A DNA stretch of 64,000 nt from Coriobacteriaceae bacterium (GTDB taxonomy: Bacteria > Actinomycetota > Coriobacteriia > Coriobacteriales > Atopobiaceae): NCBI GenBank assembly GCA_004557505.1, contig SFGZ01000002.1:62001-126000 (forward strand). Reading direction: 5' to 3'. Shown here one piece after another: positions 44,385 through 52,649 of this stretch. The translations under genes and the position numbers were made by a program. The first letter of the stretch is position 1, and each line of letters opens with the position of its first letter. A model generated the notes under the pieces. That model was given only the letters and a program-made list of their open reading frames with translations, was not told where the DNA came from and made no database searches.

Positions 44385-45161
44385 GTGGACATTTATTTTC
44401 GCGACATCACGATCCGCTATGGTCGTCACACGGTGCTGGACGGCTTCTCGCTCCATGTCTTGGACGGAACCATCACGACGCTTCTCGGAAGAAACGGCTG
44501 CGGCAAGTCAAGCCTGCTCAACCTGCTCTTTGGAATTGCAGAGCCTGCCGCCGGGCTCGTCGAGCTTGGCGGCAGGCCCCTTGCCTCTTTTAGCCGCGAG
44601 GCGCGCGCCCGCCTGCTGGGCTACCTGCCGCAGTCTGCCCATCTGCCCAAGACGATGACGGTGCGCGAGCTTGTGGCAAACGGGCGCTATCCCTATCGGC
44701 ATGGCTCGACGCCGCGAGAGGACGAGCGCTTCATTGCGCAGGCACTCGAGGATACGGATCTTGGCTCAATGGGCGAACGACCGCTCGGGAGCCTTTCGGG
44801 CGGGGAGCGCCAGCGCGCCCGGCTCGCCCTCATCCTGTGCCAGAGCCCGCAGGTTCTGGCCTTGGATGAGCCCACGACCTACCTCGACCTTGCCTATCAG
44901 CTGGAGATCTTGGATCTGGTGCAGCGGCTCAAGGAGAAGCGTCAGCTCACCGTGCTCATGGTGCTCCATGACCTCAATCTCGCCGCGCGCTACTCCGATC
45001 GCGTCTGCCTCATGGCGGATGGGCGCAACCTGCGGACGGGCCCTGTCGACGAGGTCTTGGCACCAGATCAGATCCACCATGCATTGGGCGTGGTGGTTGA
45101 CAGGCGATGGGATGCCAAGGCCGGCCGGCCGTTCTTCCTCGCAAGGCGCATGGGGGCATGA
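44385..45161 (+). CDS. FecE-type ABC transporter ATP-binding protein
   Basis: The GTG at 44385 gives 258 residues starting MDIYFRDITIRYGRHTVLDG. Walker A is LLGRNGCGKSSLL, Q-loop LGYLPQSAH, signature LGSLSGGERQRARLA, Walker B VLALDEPTTYLDLAYQ and switch MVLHDLNLAARYSDR, the last being typical of FecE/BtuD-like iron or cobalamin ATPases. A longer upstream frame is an artefact overlapping the lipoprotein gene. Confidence 0.92.
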   Translation: MDIYFRDITIRYGRHTVLDGFSLHVLDGTITTLLGRNGCGKSSLLNLLFGIAEPAAGLVELGGRPLASFSREARARLLGYLPQSAHLPKTMTVRELVANGRYPYRHGSTPREDERFIAQALEDTDLGSMGERPLGSLSGGERQRARLALILCQSPQVLALDEPTTYLDLAYQLEILDLVQRLKEKRQLTVLMVLHDLNLAARYSDRVCLMADGRNLRTGPVDEVLAPDQIHHALGVVVDRRWDAKAGRPFFLARRMGA

Positions 45162-45343
45162 CGGCTTTCCCGCGGGCAACAGCGGGCGGAGGCGCGCGCC
45201 GCCGGGCCGCAGCCGTCCCCATCTGCCCCTGGCCCCTCTCGCCTTTTCTCTCGCTTTGCCCCAGTACTCAGGCTGCTGATATCCAGATGCGCCTGTCAGC
45301 AGGAGTACCATAGACGGAAAGAATCTATCTCTGTGGCAGTCGG

Positions 45344-45367
45344 CCGTATGCATGCGCGTGCATACGG
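45344..45367. promoter_or_regulatory. palindromic operator candidate upstream of asrA
   Basis: Perfect 9-base arms CCGTATGCA and TGCATACGG are separated by TGCGCG, 28 bases upstream of the asrA start. A dimeric regulator could bind here and control the sulfite reductase operon. The regulator is unknown. Confidence 0.55.
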
Positions 45368-45394
45368 GTTACATGGTAGACAAAGGGGAGGATA

Positions 45395-46447
45395 ATGGAA
45401 GAAGTGGGACTCAAACGCCTCACGGGTGATGCCCTAGACAGGTATTTTGGAACGCTGCTCGACAGGTTCCAGATCTGGGCACCTGTCTGCATTCCTGCGG
45501 GAGGTCGGTATCAGGGGCAGGACGCCGTGCAGTACAAGCCGGTGTCTAACTGGAGGGACATCGTCTGGGATCGGCGCAGCGATTACTCCAGCCGCGAGGC
45601 GATCTTGCCCATCACGCAAACGCTGTATACCTTCACGGGCGATGACTACCGCGAGGTCAAGCCAAAGCAGGCCAAAGACCTGCTCATCCTCGCGCGCTCA
45701 TGCGACATCCATGCCATCAGGCATCTCGACGAGATCTTCCTTCAGAACGGCGGCTACGAGGATAGCTTCTACCGCCGCGTGCGCGACAAGGTCCACTTTG
45801 CGCTCATGGAGTGTACGCACGAGTTCGATGGCTGCTTCTGCGTGAGCCTGGGCACCAATGACACCGACGACTACGCCATGCGCCTGGCGTTTGACGACGA
45901 GGGCATCTTCTTCGAGGCGAAGGATCCCTCCCTGGACTGCGCGGACGCCACGCCCAGTGATCGGGCATTCTCCAATCCCACGGAGAACGAGCTGAAGGTC
46001 GAGTTCCCAGAGTTCCGCTCGATCGAAGAGGTCAACGAGCTGAAGAGCCATCCCATGTGGGATGAGTACAACTCGCGCTGCATCTCCTGCGGCGCCTGCA
46101 CCATCGTCTGCTCCACCTGCACCTGCTTTGAGACGCGCGACATCGTCTACTCGCTCAACCACCACGTTGGCGAGCGGCGCCGCACCGCGTCTTCCTGCAT
46201 GGTCGCCGGCTTTGACGCCGTGGCGGGCAGCAAGGGGATTCGTCTGGAAGCCAAGGATCGCTACCGCTACAAGATCATGCACAAGATTTACGCCCACGAC
46301 GCCCGCTTCCACACGGGGCCGATGTGCGTGGGCTGCAACCGCTGCAGCGCACATTGCCCGCAGCTCATCAGCTACCCGGCGACGATCAATAAGGTATCCC
46401 AGGCCCTGCGGGAGATTCGAGAGCAGGAGGTCGGCTATGGCGAGTAA
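45395..46447 (+). CDS. asrA: anaerobic sulfite reductase subunit A
   Basis: AsrA passes electrons within the NADH-dependent sulfite reductase complex. The 350-residue protein follows AAGGGGAGG. Its C-terminal third has two ferredoxin-type [4Fe-4S] motifs, CISCGACTIVCSTCTC (about 228-243) and CVGCNRCSAHCP (about 316). The N-terminal part (DLLILARSCDIHAIRHLDEIF, CTHEFDGCFCVSLGTNDTDDY) matches AsrA. It overlaps asrB. Confidence 0.93.
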   Translation: MEEVGLKRLTGDALDRYFGTLLDRFQIWAPVCIPAGGRYQGQDAVQYKPVSNWRDIVWDRRSDYSSREAILPITQTLYTFTGDDYREVKPKQAKDLLILARSCDIHAIRHLDEIFLQNGGYEDSFYRRVRDKVHFALMECTHEFDGCFCVSLGTNDTDDYAMRLAFDDEGIFFEAKDPSLDCADATPSDRAFSNPTENELKVEFPEFRSIEEVNELKSHPMWDEYNSRCISCGACTIVCSTCTCFETRDIVYSLNHHVGERRRTASSCMVAGFDAVAGSKGIRLEAKDRYRYKIMHKIYAHDARFHTGPMCVGCNRCSAHCPQLISYPATINKVSQALREIREQEVGYGE

Positions 46448-47234
46448 CGTCGTGACTCCCAAGGCACATAGGCTGGTATCGATCCTTCCGCAGACGGAGA
46501 CCGAATGGACCTTCCGCGTGGAGCACCATGGGCCCGTCAACCACGGCCAGTTCATGCAGCTCTCCTTGCCTCGCGTCGGCGAATGCCCCATATCCATATC
46601 CGGCTTCACCGACGATACGGTGGACTTCACCATCCGTCGCGTGGGGCATGTGACCGACGAGCTCTTCAACCTCAAGCCGGGAGACGATCTCTTCTTGCGC
46701 GGCACCTACGGCAACGGCTGGCCGTATCAGGAGATCAAGGACAAAAACCTCGTCATCATCGCCGGCGGTACGGGCGTAAGCCCCGTGAAGTCCATGATCA
46801 ATGCGTTGCATGACGCCGATGGCGACAAGCAGGTCTACCTGATCCTGGGCTTTAAGGATGACCATGCGATCTTGTTCCGCGACGACCTCGAGAAGTGGAG
46901 GGCCAACCCGCGCTTCCACTGCATCTACTGTCTCGACCACATGTCTGCCGAGGGATTCCACGAAGGCATGGTCACCGCGTTTCTCGACCAGGTGCCCTTT
47001 GCCGAGTTCGGCGACGACTACGCCTGCGTGGTGGTGGGCCCGCCCGTCATGATGCGCTTTGCAGGACTGGGCCTTTTGAGGCAAGGCGTCCCGGAGGAGA
47101 AGATCTGGATGTCGTTCGAGCGCAAGATGAGCTGTGCCGTGGGCAAGTGCGGGCACTGCCGCATCGACGAGACCTATGTCTGCCTCGACGGGCCGGTGTT
47201 CAACTACACCAAGGCCAAGCAGCTGATTGACTAG
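46437..47234 (+). CDS. asrB: anaerobic sulfite reductase subunit B (FAD/NADH)
   Basis: The ATG at 46437 overlaps the asrA stop by 11 bases and gives 265 residues. It is a ferredoxin-reductase-fold protein: FAD-binding PISISGFTDDTVDFTIRRVG, NAD-binding LVIIAGGTGVSPVKSMI, and a C-terminal [2Fe-2S] motif CAVGKCGHCRIDETYVCLDG. It takes electrons from NADH and delivers them through AsrA to AsrC. Confidence 0.94.
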   Translation: MASNVVTPKAHRLVSILPQTETEWTFRVEHHGPVNHGQFMQLSLPRVGECPISISGFTDDTVDFTIRRVGHVTDELFNLKPGDDLFLRGTYGNGWPYQEIKDKNLVIIAGGTGVSPVKSMINALHDADGDKQVYLILGFKDDHAILFRDDLEKWRANPRFHCIYCLDHMSAEGFHEGMVTAFLDQVPFAEFGDDYACVVVGPPVMMRFAGLGLLRQGVPEEKIWMSFERKMSCAVGKCGHCRIDETYVCLDGPVFNYTKAKQLID

Positions 47235-47244
47235 GGAGGCACCC

Positions 47245-48276
47245 ATGCAGGACATCAATATCAAAAAGCTCCAAAACAACTGCTTCCGGCAATCAAAGGT
47301 TGCGGGAGAGTTCATGCTGCAGCTCCGCGTGCCCGGGGGCCTCATCGACGCCGACCTTCTCGACATCATCAAGCACGTGTGCAATACCTGGGGCGATGGG
47401 AAATTCCACATCGGTACCCGCATGACGCTTAACGCAACGGGCATCAAATACGAGGACATCCCCGCCGTCAACGCCTACATCCAGCCCTATCTCGAAAGGG
47501 TGGAGAAGGAGATGTGCGGCGTTGAGATGGAGACCGACAAGGGCTACCCCTATATCGCGCCGCGCAATATCGTGGCCTGCATCGGCGGCGCCCACTGCAT
47601 CAAGGCGGCGCAAAACACCCAGAAGCTGGCGCATGCCCTTGAGAGGATCCTCTACCCCAACCCCTATCACATCAAGGTCAACATCGCCGGCTGCCCCAAC
47701 GATTGCGCAAAGGCGCATTTCGCTGACTTTGGCATCATCGGATGCACCAAGCCGATCTACGATCAGGACCGCTGCATCGGCTGCTCTTCCTGCGTGAACA
47801 AGTGCAAGAAGGCCGCGACGCGCGTGCTTTCGCTCAACGAGCAGACCCACAAGGTCGAGAAGGACGCCTGCTGCTGCGTGGGTTGCGGCGAATGCGTGTC
47901 GGTCTGCCCCACGGGGGCATGGCGACGTCCCGACAAGGAGTACTGGAAGATTGTTCTCGGCGGCCGCACGGGCAAGCAGTACCCGCGCATGGGCCAGATG
48001 TTTGCCAACTGGCTCACCACCGACACCGTGCTACAGATCTTCGCGAACTGGCCGAAGTTCTCGGAGTGGGTCTTGGGAGGCAAGCCGCTCTACATTCATG
48101 GGGGACACCTCATTGACCGAGCCGGCTACCACAAGTTCAAGGAGAAGATCCTGGAGGGCGTCACGCTCAATCCAGAGGCCCTGATCGCCGACCAGGTTCA
48201 CTGGACCGAGAAGGAGTACCGCTCCAACATCCACGTGAAAGCCTTGGCCGATCACGTCACCGTGAAGGACGCATGA
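47245..48276 (+). CDS. asrC: anaerobic sulfite reductase subunit C (sirohaem)
   Basis: The ATG at 47245 follows GGGAGG and gives 343 residues. AsrC reduces sulfite to sulfide at a sirohaem coupled to [4Fe-4S]. The cluster/haem ligands are in CIGGAHCIKAA and AGCPNDCAKAH. Two ferredoxin motifs follow, CIGCSSCVNKCKK and CCVGCGECVSVCP. The end (VHWTEKEYRSNIHVKAL) fits the family. Together asrABC allow dissimilatory or detoxifying sulfite reduction in an anaerobe. Confidence 0.95.
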   Translation: MQDINIKKLQNNCFRQSKVAGEFMLQLRVPGGLIDADLLDIIKHVCNTWGDGKFHIGTRMTLNATGIKYEDIPAVNAYIQPYLERVEKEMCGVEMETDKGYPYIAPRNIVACIGGAHCIKAAQNTQKLAHALERILYPNPYHIKVNIAGCPNDCAKAHFADFGIIGCTKPIYDQDRCIGCSSCVNKCKKAATRVLSLNEQTHKVEKDACCCVGCGECVSVCPTGAWRRPDKEYWKIVLGGRTGKQYPRMGQMFANWLTTDTVLQIFANWPKFSEWVLGGKPLYIHGGHLIDRAGYHKFKEKILEGVTLNPEALIADQVHWTEKEYRSNIHVKALADHVTVKDA

Positions 48277-48381
48277 GCGGCCGTCGTGGCAACCGCCTGT
48301 GCGGCAGCGGCGGACGGCACATCCATGAGGTGCGGCGCATCCCGCGTCGGCAGGCGACCTTCGAGCAACAAGGAGAAAACC

Positions 48382-48846
48382 ATGGCAGGAACATTCCAGG
48401 TAGTCGACCTCTTGAACAGTTTGGTGCGACTGGAGCACAGCGGCAACGCCTTCTACGGCAAGATGGCGGAGCGGTCAAAGGACCGTGCGCAACGGGATTT
48501 CTTCCGTTTTCTGGCCGATCAGGAAGAAAAGCACGAGCAGCTCTATACCGGGCTGGCGCAAGAGTATGCAAAGAGGCCGGGGCTCACTGGGGATTTGGAT
48601 GACAACTACGTCGACTACCTGCAGACGCTCGTCAATCAGAGCTTTGACTTCGACGAGTCCATAGTCGAGGACCTCAGGGCGTCCGTCCAGTTTGCCCTGT
48701 CGCTGGAAAAAGACACGATCATCTTTATCGGCGAGATCGAGACGCTGCTCGCCCAGCCCGATCCCATCTTCAGGCAGATAAAGGACGAGGAGCGCGGGCA
48801 CATCAGGATGATCCAGAAGTTTCGCGAGGACGAGGGCATCCTCTAG
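48382..48846 (+). CDS. ferritin-like/rubrerythrin-like di-iron protein
   Basis: The ATG at 48382 follows AAGGAGAAAA and gives 154 residues. The four-helix bundle has iron-ligand motifs E17 in LVRLEHSGNAFYGKMAE, DQEEKHEQLYTGL, LEKDTIIFIGEIETLL and KDEERGHIRMIQKF. No rubredoxin domain is attached. It lies 105 bases after asrC and probably protects the oxygen-sensitive cell or its iron-sulfur enzymes against peroxide. That function is inferred from family and context. Confidence 0.85.
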   Translation: MAGTFQVVDLLNSLVRLEHSGNAFYGKMAERSKDRAQRDFFRFLADQEEKHEQLYTGLAQEYAKRPGLTGDLDDNYVDYLQTLVNQSFDFDESIVEDLRASVQFALSLEKDTIIFIGEIETLLAQPDPIFRQIKDEERGHIRMIQKFREDEGIL

Positions 48847-48896
48847 GCTGGGCCTCGGCTCGGCATGACGCCCATCGGGGCCGGGGGCGGCCCGGC

Positions 48897-49040
48897 GGGT
48901 CACAGATTCGGCTCCGAACCTGTGACCCGCGCAGGTCGTCACAGCTTCGTGCGCCGAATGTGTTGCGTGCCGCCACACATTCGCATCCGGATGTGTGACC
49001 CGCGCAGGTCGTCACAGCTTCGTGCGCCGAATGTGTGACG
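48897..49040. repeat. second pair of the 68-bp intergenic dyad repeat
   Basis: Two tandem units carry the same central CCGCGCAGGTCGTCACAGCT as the 42,014 copies and end CGCCGAATGTGT. The second unit (about 48,972-49,040) has outer arms CACACATTCG and CGAATGTGTG. No gene lies in 48,847-49,166. The repeat stands between the ferritin-like and MFS genes. Confidence 0.85.
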
Positions 49041-49166
49041 TGCGCCTGTGGTCGTTTTGCCCAGACACGCCCCTAGCTCCCGCCGGGCGTCTGCGACCAC
49101 CCATACTAGAGGCTTCGCATCCGAGAAGATCGCAGGCAACCGAACATCCGAAGGGCTGGAAGCGCC

Positions 49167-50360
49167 GTGGGCTCACTCAGCAAGACGCAGGGAAACGCGG
49201 GCAAGGTCACGCGAGGCCAATGGCTGGTCCTGGCCGGCCTGGCGGTTTCGACTTTTATCTTCAACACGTCTGAGTTCATCCCCATTGGCCTTCTCAGCGA
49301 CATCGGTCAGGCCTTCTCGCTCACCGAGGCCGAGACGGGCATCATGATCTCGGTCTACGCATGGGGCGTGACGCTGCTGTCTCTTCCGCTCATGGTCTTT
49401 GCCTCTCGCTTCAACTTCCGCAAGCTGCTGCTCGGACTTGTTGCCGTCTTTGCCGCGGGGCAGTTCCTCTCGGCAGTTTCCCCAACGTATGCGCTGCTCA
49501 TCTGCTCGCGGTTTGTGGTGGCCACGGCGCACGCGGTTTTCTGGTCCGTCGTGATGGTGATCGCGGCGCGCGTGGTTGGTCCGCGTCACGCCTCGGCGGC
49601 CATGGGCATCGTTGCCACGGGCAGCTCGATTGCGCAGATCTTTGGCATGCCGTTGGGGCGTGCCATTGGGCTTGCGCTGGGCTGGCGCATGACCTTTGGC
49701 GTGGTGGGGCTGGTCGCGGTTGCCTGCCTCGCGTACCTCGCGGTGGTCTTTCCGTCGCTGAGCGCGGGTGAGCGCTTCACGCTGGACAAGCTCCCCGAAC
49801 TTCTCCACAACGGCCCTCTGGTCTCCCTCTACGTGGCCATTGTGTTTCTCGCCACCGGACAGTACGTGGCCTACAGCTACGTCGAGCCGTTCCTATCGCA
49901 GACAGTTGCCCTGAGCGCTGCGGGCGTCACGGTAGCGCTGGCTGTGATCGGCGTCGCCGGCCTTCTGGGGAGCTATCTCTTCTCACGCTTCTATGACGGT
50001 CATAAGAAGGGGTTCATCGCGGTGTCGCTGGCAGGGGAGACCCTTGCCCTGCTGGCCCTCCTCCCGGCGGCGTCATCTCTCGGCGTGACCGTGGCCGTGC
50101 TCGTGGCGTGGGGCGTGTGCCAGATGGGCTTTAGCGTGGCGTTGCAGTCGATTCTCATCCACATTACCGAGAGCGACCAGGCGTCCGTTGCGATGTCGAT
50201 TTACTCGGGCCTCTTCAACCTGGGCATTGGCGCGGGGTCGGCCATTGGAGGCGCGACGGTGACGCAGCTGGGGGTCGGCGCGGTCGGACTGGTGGGCGGC
50301 GCGTTCGCGGGCGTGGGGACCATCGTCACCGTCGCGGTGATGTTCAGACTCATGAAATGA
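49167..50360 (+). CDS. MFS exporter of the sugar-efflux/AraJ (SotB-like) type
   Basis: The gene starts at a GTG with GGAAG upstream. The 397-residue protein has 12 membrane helices and the MFS motif A-like loop between helices 2 and 3 (PLMVFASRFNFRKLLLG). FNTSEFIPIGLLSDIGQAF matches the start of the AraJ/SotB drug-proton or sugar-efflux family. The substrate is unknown. It stands alone between two intergenic repeats. Confidence 0.85.
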   Translation: MGSLSKTQGNAGKVTRGQWLVLAGLAVSTFIFNTSEFIPIGLLSDIGQAFSLTEAETGIMISVYAWGVTLLSLPLMVFASRFNFRKLLLGLVAVFAAGQFLSAVSPTYALLICSRFVVATAHAVFWSVVMVIAARVVGPRHASAAMGIVATGSSIAQIFGMPLGRAIGLALGWRMTFGVVGLVAVACLAYLAVVFPSLSAGERFTLDKLPELLHNGPLVSLYVAIVFLATGQYVAYSYVEPFLSQTVALSAAGVTVALAVIGVAGLLGSYLFSRFYDGHKKGFIAVSLAGETLALLALLPAASSLGVTVAVLVAWGVCQMGFSVALQSILIHITESDQASVAMSIYSGLFNLGIGAGSAIGGATVTQLGVGAVGLVGGAFAGVGTIVTVAVMFRLMK

Positions 50361-50436
50361 GACAAGCGCGAGGCAGCGGACAACCTGCTTGTAGGGGTCG
50401 GGTTCCTTGTCGCACGTCCGGCGCGGGCGGGGGCGC

Positions 50437-50511
50437 GAATTACGCACGGGTGAGTCTCTGCCGCGCAAAACTGCAGGAAGCAGCGAGTCAAATCTCAGCC
50501 GTGCGTAATTC
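50437..50511. repeat. 75-bp intergenic inverted repeat
   Basis: Perfect 13-base arms GAATTACGCACGG (50437-50449) and CCGTGCGTAATTC (50499-50511) enclose 49 bases that can pair further. It lies in a gap of 351 bases (50,361-50,711) without a gene. The inner segment CTGCCGCGCAAAACTGC has a partial inverted match near 33,550, suggesting a dispersed element of this genome. Confidence 0.7.
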
Positions 50512-50711
50512 TGGGTTGTGGGGAGACCTGATGGCGAGAAAGGCCGAGAGGGACTGGTCTGGTCAGGTGGGGCTGAGAGGGACCGGCCGCGCGGGCCAGC
50601 GGGCGCGGGGCTGAGCAGACGGGCCACAATCTCGGCTTCGCCAAATTTGTGGTTGAAGCATCGGCGACTCCGTGTTAGAGTTTTTACTTGCGCGGGCGAT
50701 GGTTCGCACAA

Positions 50712-50788
<77 letters not shown>

Positions 50789-50797
50789 GAGAAATAG

Positions 50798-50838
50798 CAG
50801 GCCAGACGGTGAGTTTTCGTCTGGCCTGTTTCGTCTTT
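50798..50838 (+). terminator. intrinsic terminator after tRNA-Pro
   Basis: An 11-base stem CAGGCCAGACG/CGTCTGGCCTG (50798-50828) is followed by TTTCGTCTTTT. It lies ten bases after the tRNA 3' end. Confidence 0.85.
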
Positions 50839-50877
50839 TATGGCATCATCCGTCATGGCTTCGTTACTTTCTGCGCG

Positions 50878-51199
50878 CTAAGTACCGGAGAGCTCGCGCG
50901 ATATGGCGTCCTGGGCCTGAGGGTAGGCGGCAAGGCTTGTCTTGTTCGCGATCGCGTGCGCGTGGAGGACGCGACCCTCGTTGTCGTCGTGGTAGACGAT
51001 GGTCACCTGGAGGTTCGGAAAGTTGTCCTCAGTCCACCGCGTTATCGCGAACTCAGCGGTGGCCACGCTGAGCTCGGGTATTTTTGCCGAACCCCCCTCG
51101 TAGGCTGAGATTACGGCTATTAGAACCGTCTTGTCGCCGTCCGTGGCTACGATTGGCGCGTCCTCCCAGTCGCAGTACCTTTCGGTCTTCTTTGGTCAT
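50878..51199 (-). pseudogene. small hypothetical protein, frameshifted after the start codon
   Basis: An ATG at 51199 follows AGGGGG and reads MT, but one extra base within its first codons (ATGACCAAAGAAG) shifts the phase. Removing one C gives a continuous frame MTKKTERYCDWEDAPIV, then TVLIAVISAYEGG, PELSVATAEFAITRW, VTIVYHDDNEGRVLHAH and an ending DAISREL, about 106 residues. I do not recognise the family. The quality of the restored frame supports a real gene with a recent frameshift or a sequencing error. Confidence 0.5.
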
Positions 51200-51741
51200 G
51201 GTGACCCCCTGGGACGTGGGAAGGCCCCTTTGCCCTCTCTCGCCCAATGAGCGGCAAGGCACGCGGGGCGGGGCGGCACGTCCTTGCGGGCGTGGCGCGG
51301 CGCCGGGCCGGCGCGCGGTGAGGATGGGCCTACCGCGCAGGGATGTCGCTTGCCGCATGGGTTTGCGCCTCGGTCGCCTCGGCGAGTTCCCTGATGCGCC
51401 TCCCGAGGAGGCATATCGTGACATCCGCCACGTCCTTTGGCGCGGACGAGAGGTCGGCGTTCTCCAGTATCGCCGAGATGCTTTTCTTCGCGAATATTGA
51501 CGATGCTAGCGGGGCAAGCGGGATTAAAAATTAGGCGGAGGCGCTCGCGCGTCCCCGCCACATAAAGCCCTCTCGGGTTTTGACATCCAAGCACACTGTG
51601 CCCGATCAGAACCAGCGGTCAACCAGCTCCGCGAGGAATTCCATGGACGCCCCCGCGGCGGCGTCGGGGTGGGTGGCCGTAATCGTCGCCTCTCACGTCG
51701 GCGACCTGAGAATTGCGCATGATGCGCTGTGCCACGATGCG
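51200..51741. other. gap with decayed minus-strand coding remnants
   Basis: No intact gene is seen. On the minus strand about 51,531-51,339 reads IFAKKSISAILENADLSSAP, then VTICLLGRRIRELAEATEAQ, without a start codon. About 51,700-51,616 reads EATITATHPDAAAGASMEFL before a stop. Both look like fragments of small proteins. Their origin is unknown. Confidence 0.35.
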
Positions 51742-52047
51742 CTACGACTCCTTATAGGCAACAAGCAGGCTCGACGCCAGCCACGCGCTCACAGCTATCA
51801 AGGCAACGCCAATCGAGATATAGAAGAGCACCATTGCCGCCTGTGCGTTCATGAGGACGCTCTGGTAGGAATATGTGATCGGATAATCGGCTATCGAGTC
51901 GCCGGTGACCCCTAAAAGCGTCTCGGACACCCTGCTGAGAAACCACGCATACCCCATGCCCAGCACCACAGACGCCACGATCGCACCGATTGACACCTTT
52001 CTCGCCTTGTCGCGCCACTCCACGAGCTTTGTCGTTCTCTCCATCAT
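51742..52047 (-). CDS. small membrane protein of unknown function
   Basis: The ATG at 52047 (a second ATG at 52044) follows AGGAGG and gives about 101 residues. A longer upstream frame is GC-driven. Two membrane helices are clear (VSIGAIVASVVLGMGYAWFL and AAMVLFYISIGVALIAVSAW), with a 35-residue outer loop between. No motif is recognised. It diverges from the hydrogenase maturation operon. Confidence 0.6.
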   Translation of the reverse strand: MMERTTKLVEWRDKARKVSIGAIVASVVLGMGYAWFLSRVSETLLGVTGDSIADYPITYSYQSVLMNAQAAMVLFYISIGVALIAVSAWLASSLLVAYKES

Positions 52048-52234
52048 CTTTCCTCCTCGTGACGAATCCCATGCCTGCGCCGGCCGAATGATGCCAGTCT
52101 CAGCGATGATCTCTCCGGATACACTACGGCAAGGCCGCAAGGCACGCAAAGGTCTTTTGGGCCTGCGGGGGTGGCCGCCCCGCGCAAGGGCCTCCGGGCC
52201 CTCGCCAGCTTGCGCCCTCGCTAACGACAGGTCA

Positions 52235-52263
52235 TTGACAGCGATAACCCGTTCTGCCAGAAT
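52235..52263 (+). promoter_or_regulatory. promoter of the hydrogenase maturation operon
   Basis: TTGACA (52235-52240) and CAGAAT (52258-52263) are spaced by 17 bases. A transcript from here would start near 52270 and carry a leader of about 120 bases before the first gene. Confidence 0.55.
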
Positions 52264-52326
52264 TTCCCTACCTAACAAAAAGGCCGTGCGTCCTGACTGA
52301 AAGGTGCTTTCGCGTATGATGCCTCC

Positions 52327-52360
52327 GCCGCGCCCCTCCTGTTGGCGCGGCGTTTTTTAT
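52327..52360 (+). terminator. leader terminator ahead of the hydrogenase maturation genes (possible attenuator)
   Basis: An 8-base stem GCCGCGCC/GGCGCGGC (52327-52351) is followed by GTTTTTTATT. It faces the plus strand, yet no plus-strand gene ends upstream. It lies between the predicted promoter and the first hyd gene, which suggests conditional termination. It could otherwise only protect against read-through. Confidence 0.7.
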
Positions 52361-52391
52361 TATGAAAAGACCTTATGAAAGGAGTTGGAAT

Positions 52392-52649
52392 ATGAACACG
52401 AGGGTTGCCGTAATGTCCATCATCGTCGAGGACGACGGCGCGGTTGAGGCGCTCAATGCCATCCTGCACGATGACAGAGGGTACATCATCGGCAGGATGG
52501 GCATTCCCTACCGCGCAAGGGGGATCAACATCGTCTGCATCGCCATCGACGCCCCGCAGGACGAGATCTCCGCGCTTGCGGGAAAGATTGGAAACATCCG
52601 CGGCGTCACGGTGAAGACCGCATATTCCAACATCAAGGATGAGAACTGA
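52392..52649 (+). CDS. iron-only hydrogenase system regulator (TM1266 family)
   Basis: The ATG at 52392 follows AAAGGAG and gives 85 residues with the ACT-like ferredoxin fold of the TM1266 family (RVAVMSIIVEDDGAVEALNAIL, IIGRMGIPYRARGINIVCI, KIGNIRGVTVKTAYSNI). Members are encoded with hydEFG and are putative regulators. It overlaps hydE by 11 bases. Confidence 0.85.
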   Translation: MNTRVAVMSIIVEDDGAVEALNAILHDDRGYIIGRMGIPYRARGINIVCIAIDAPQDEISALAGKIGNIRGVTVKTAYSNIKDEN

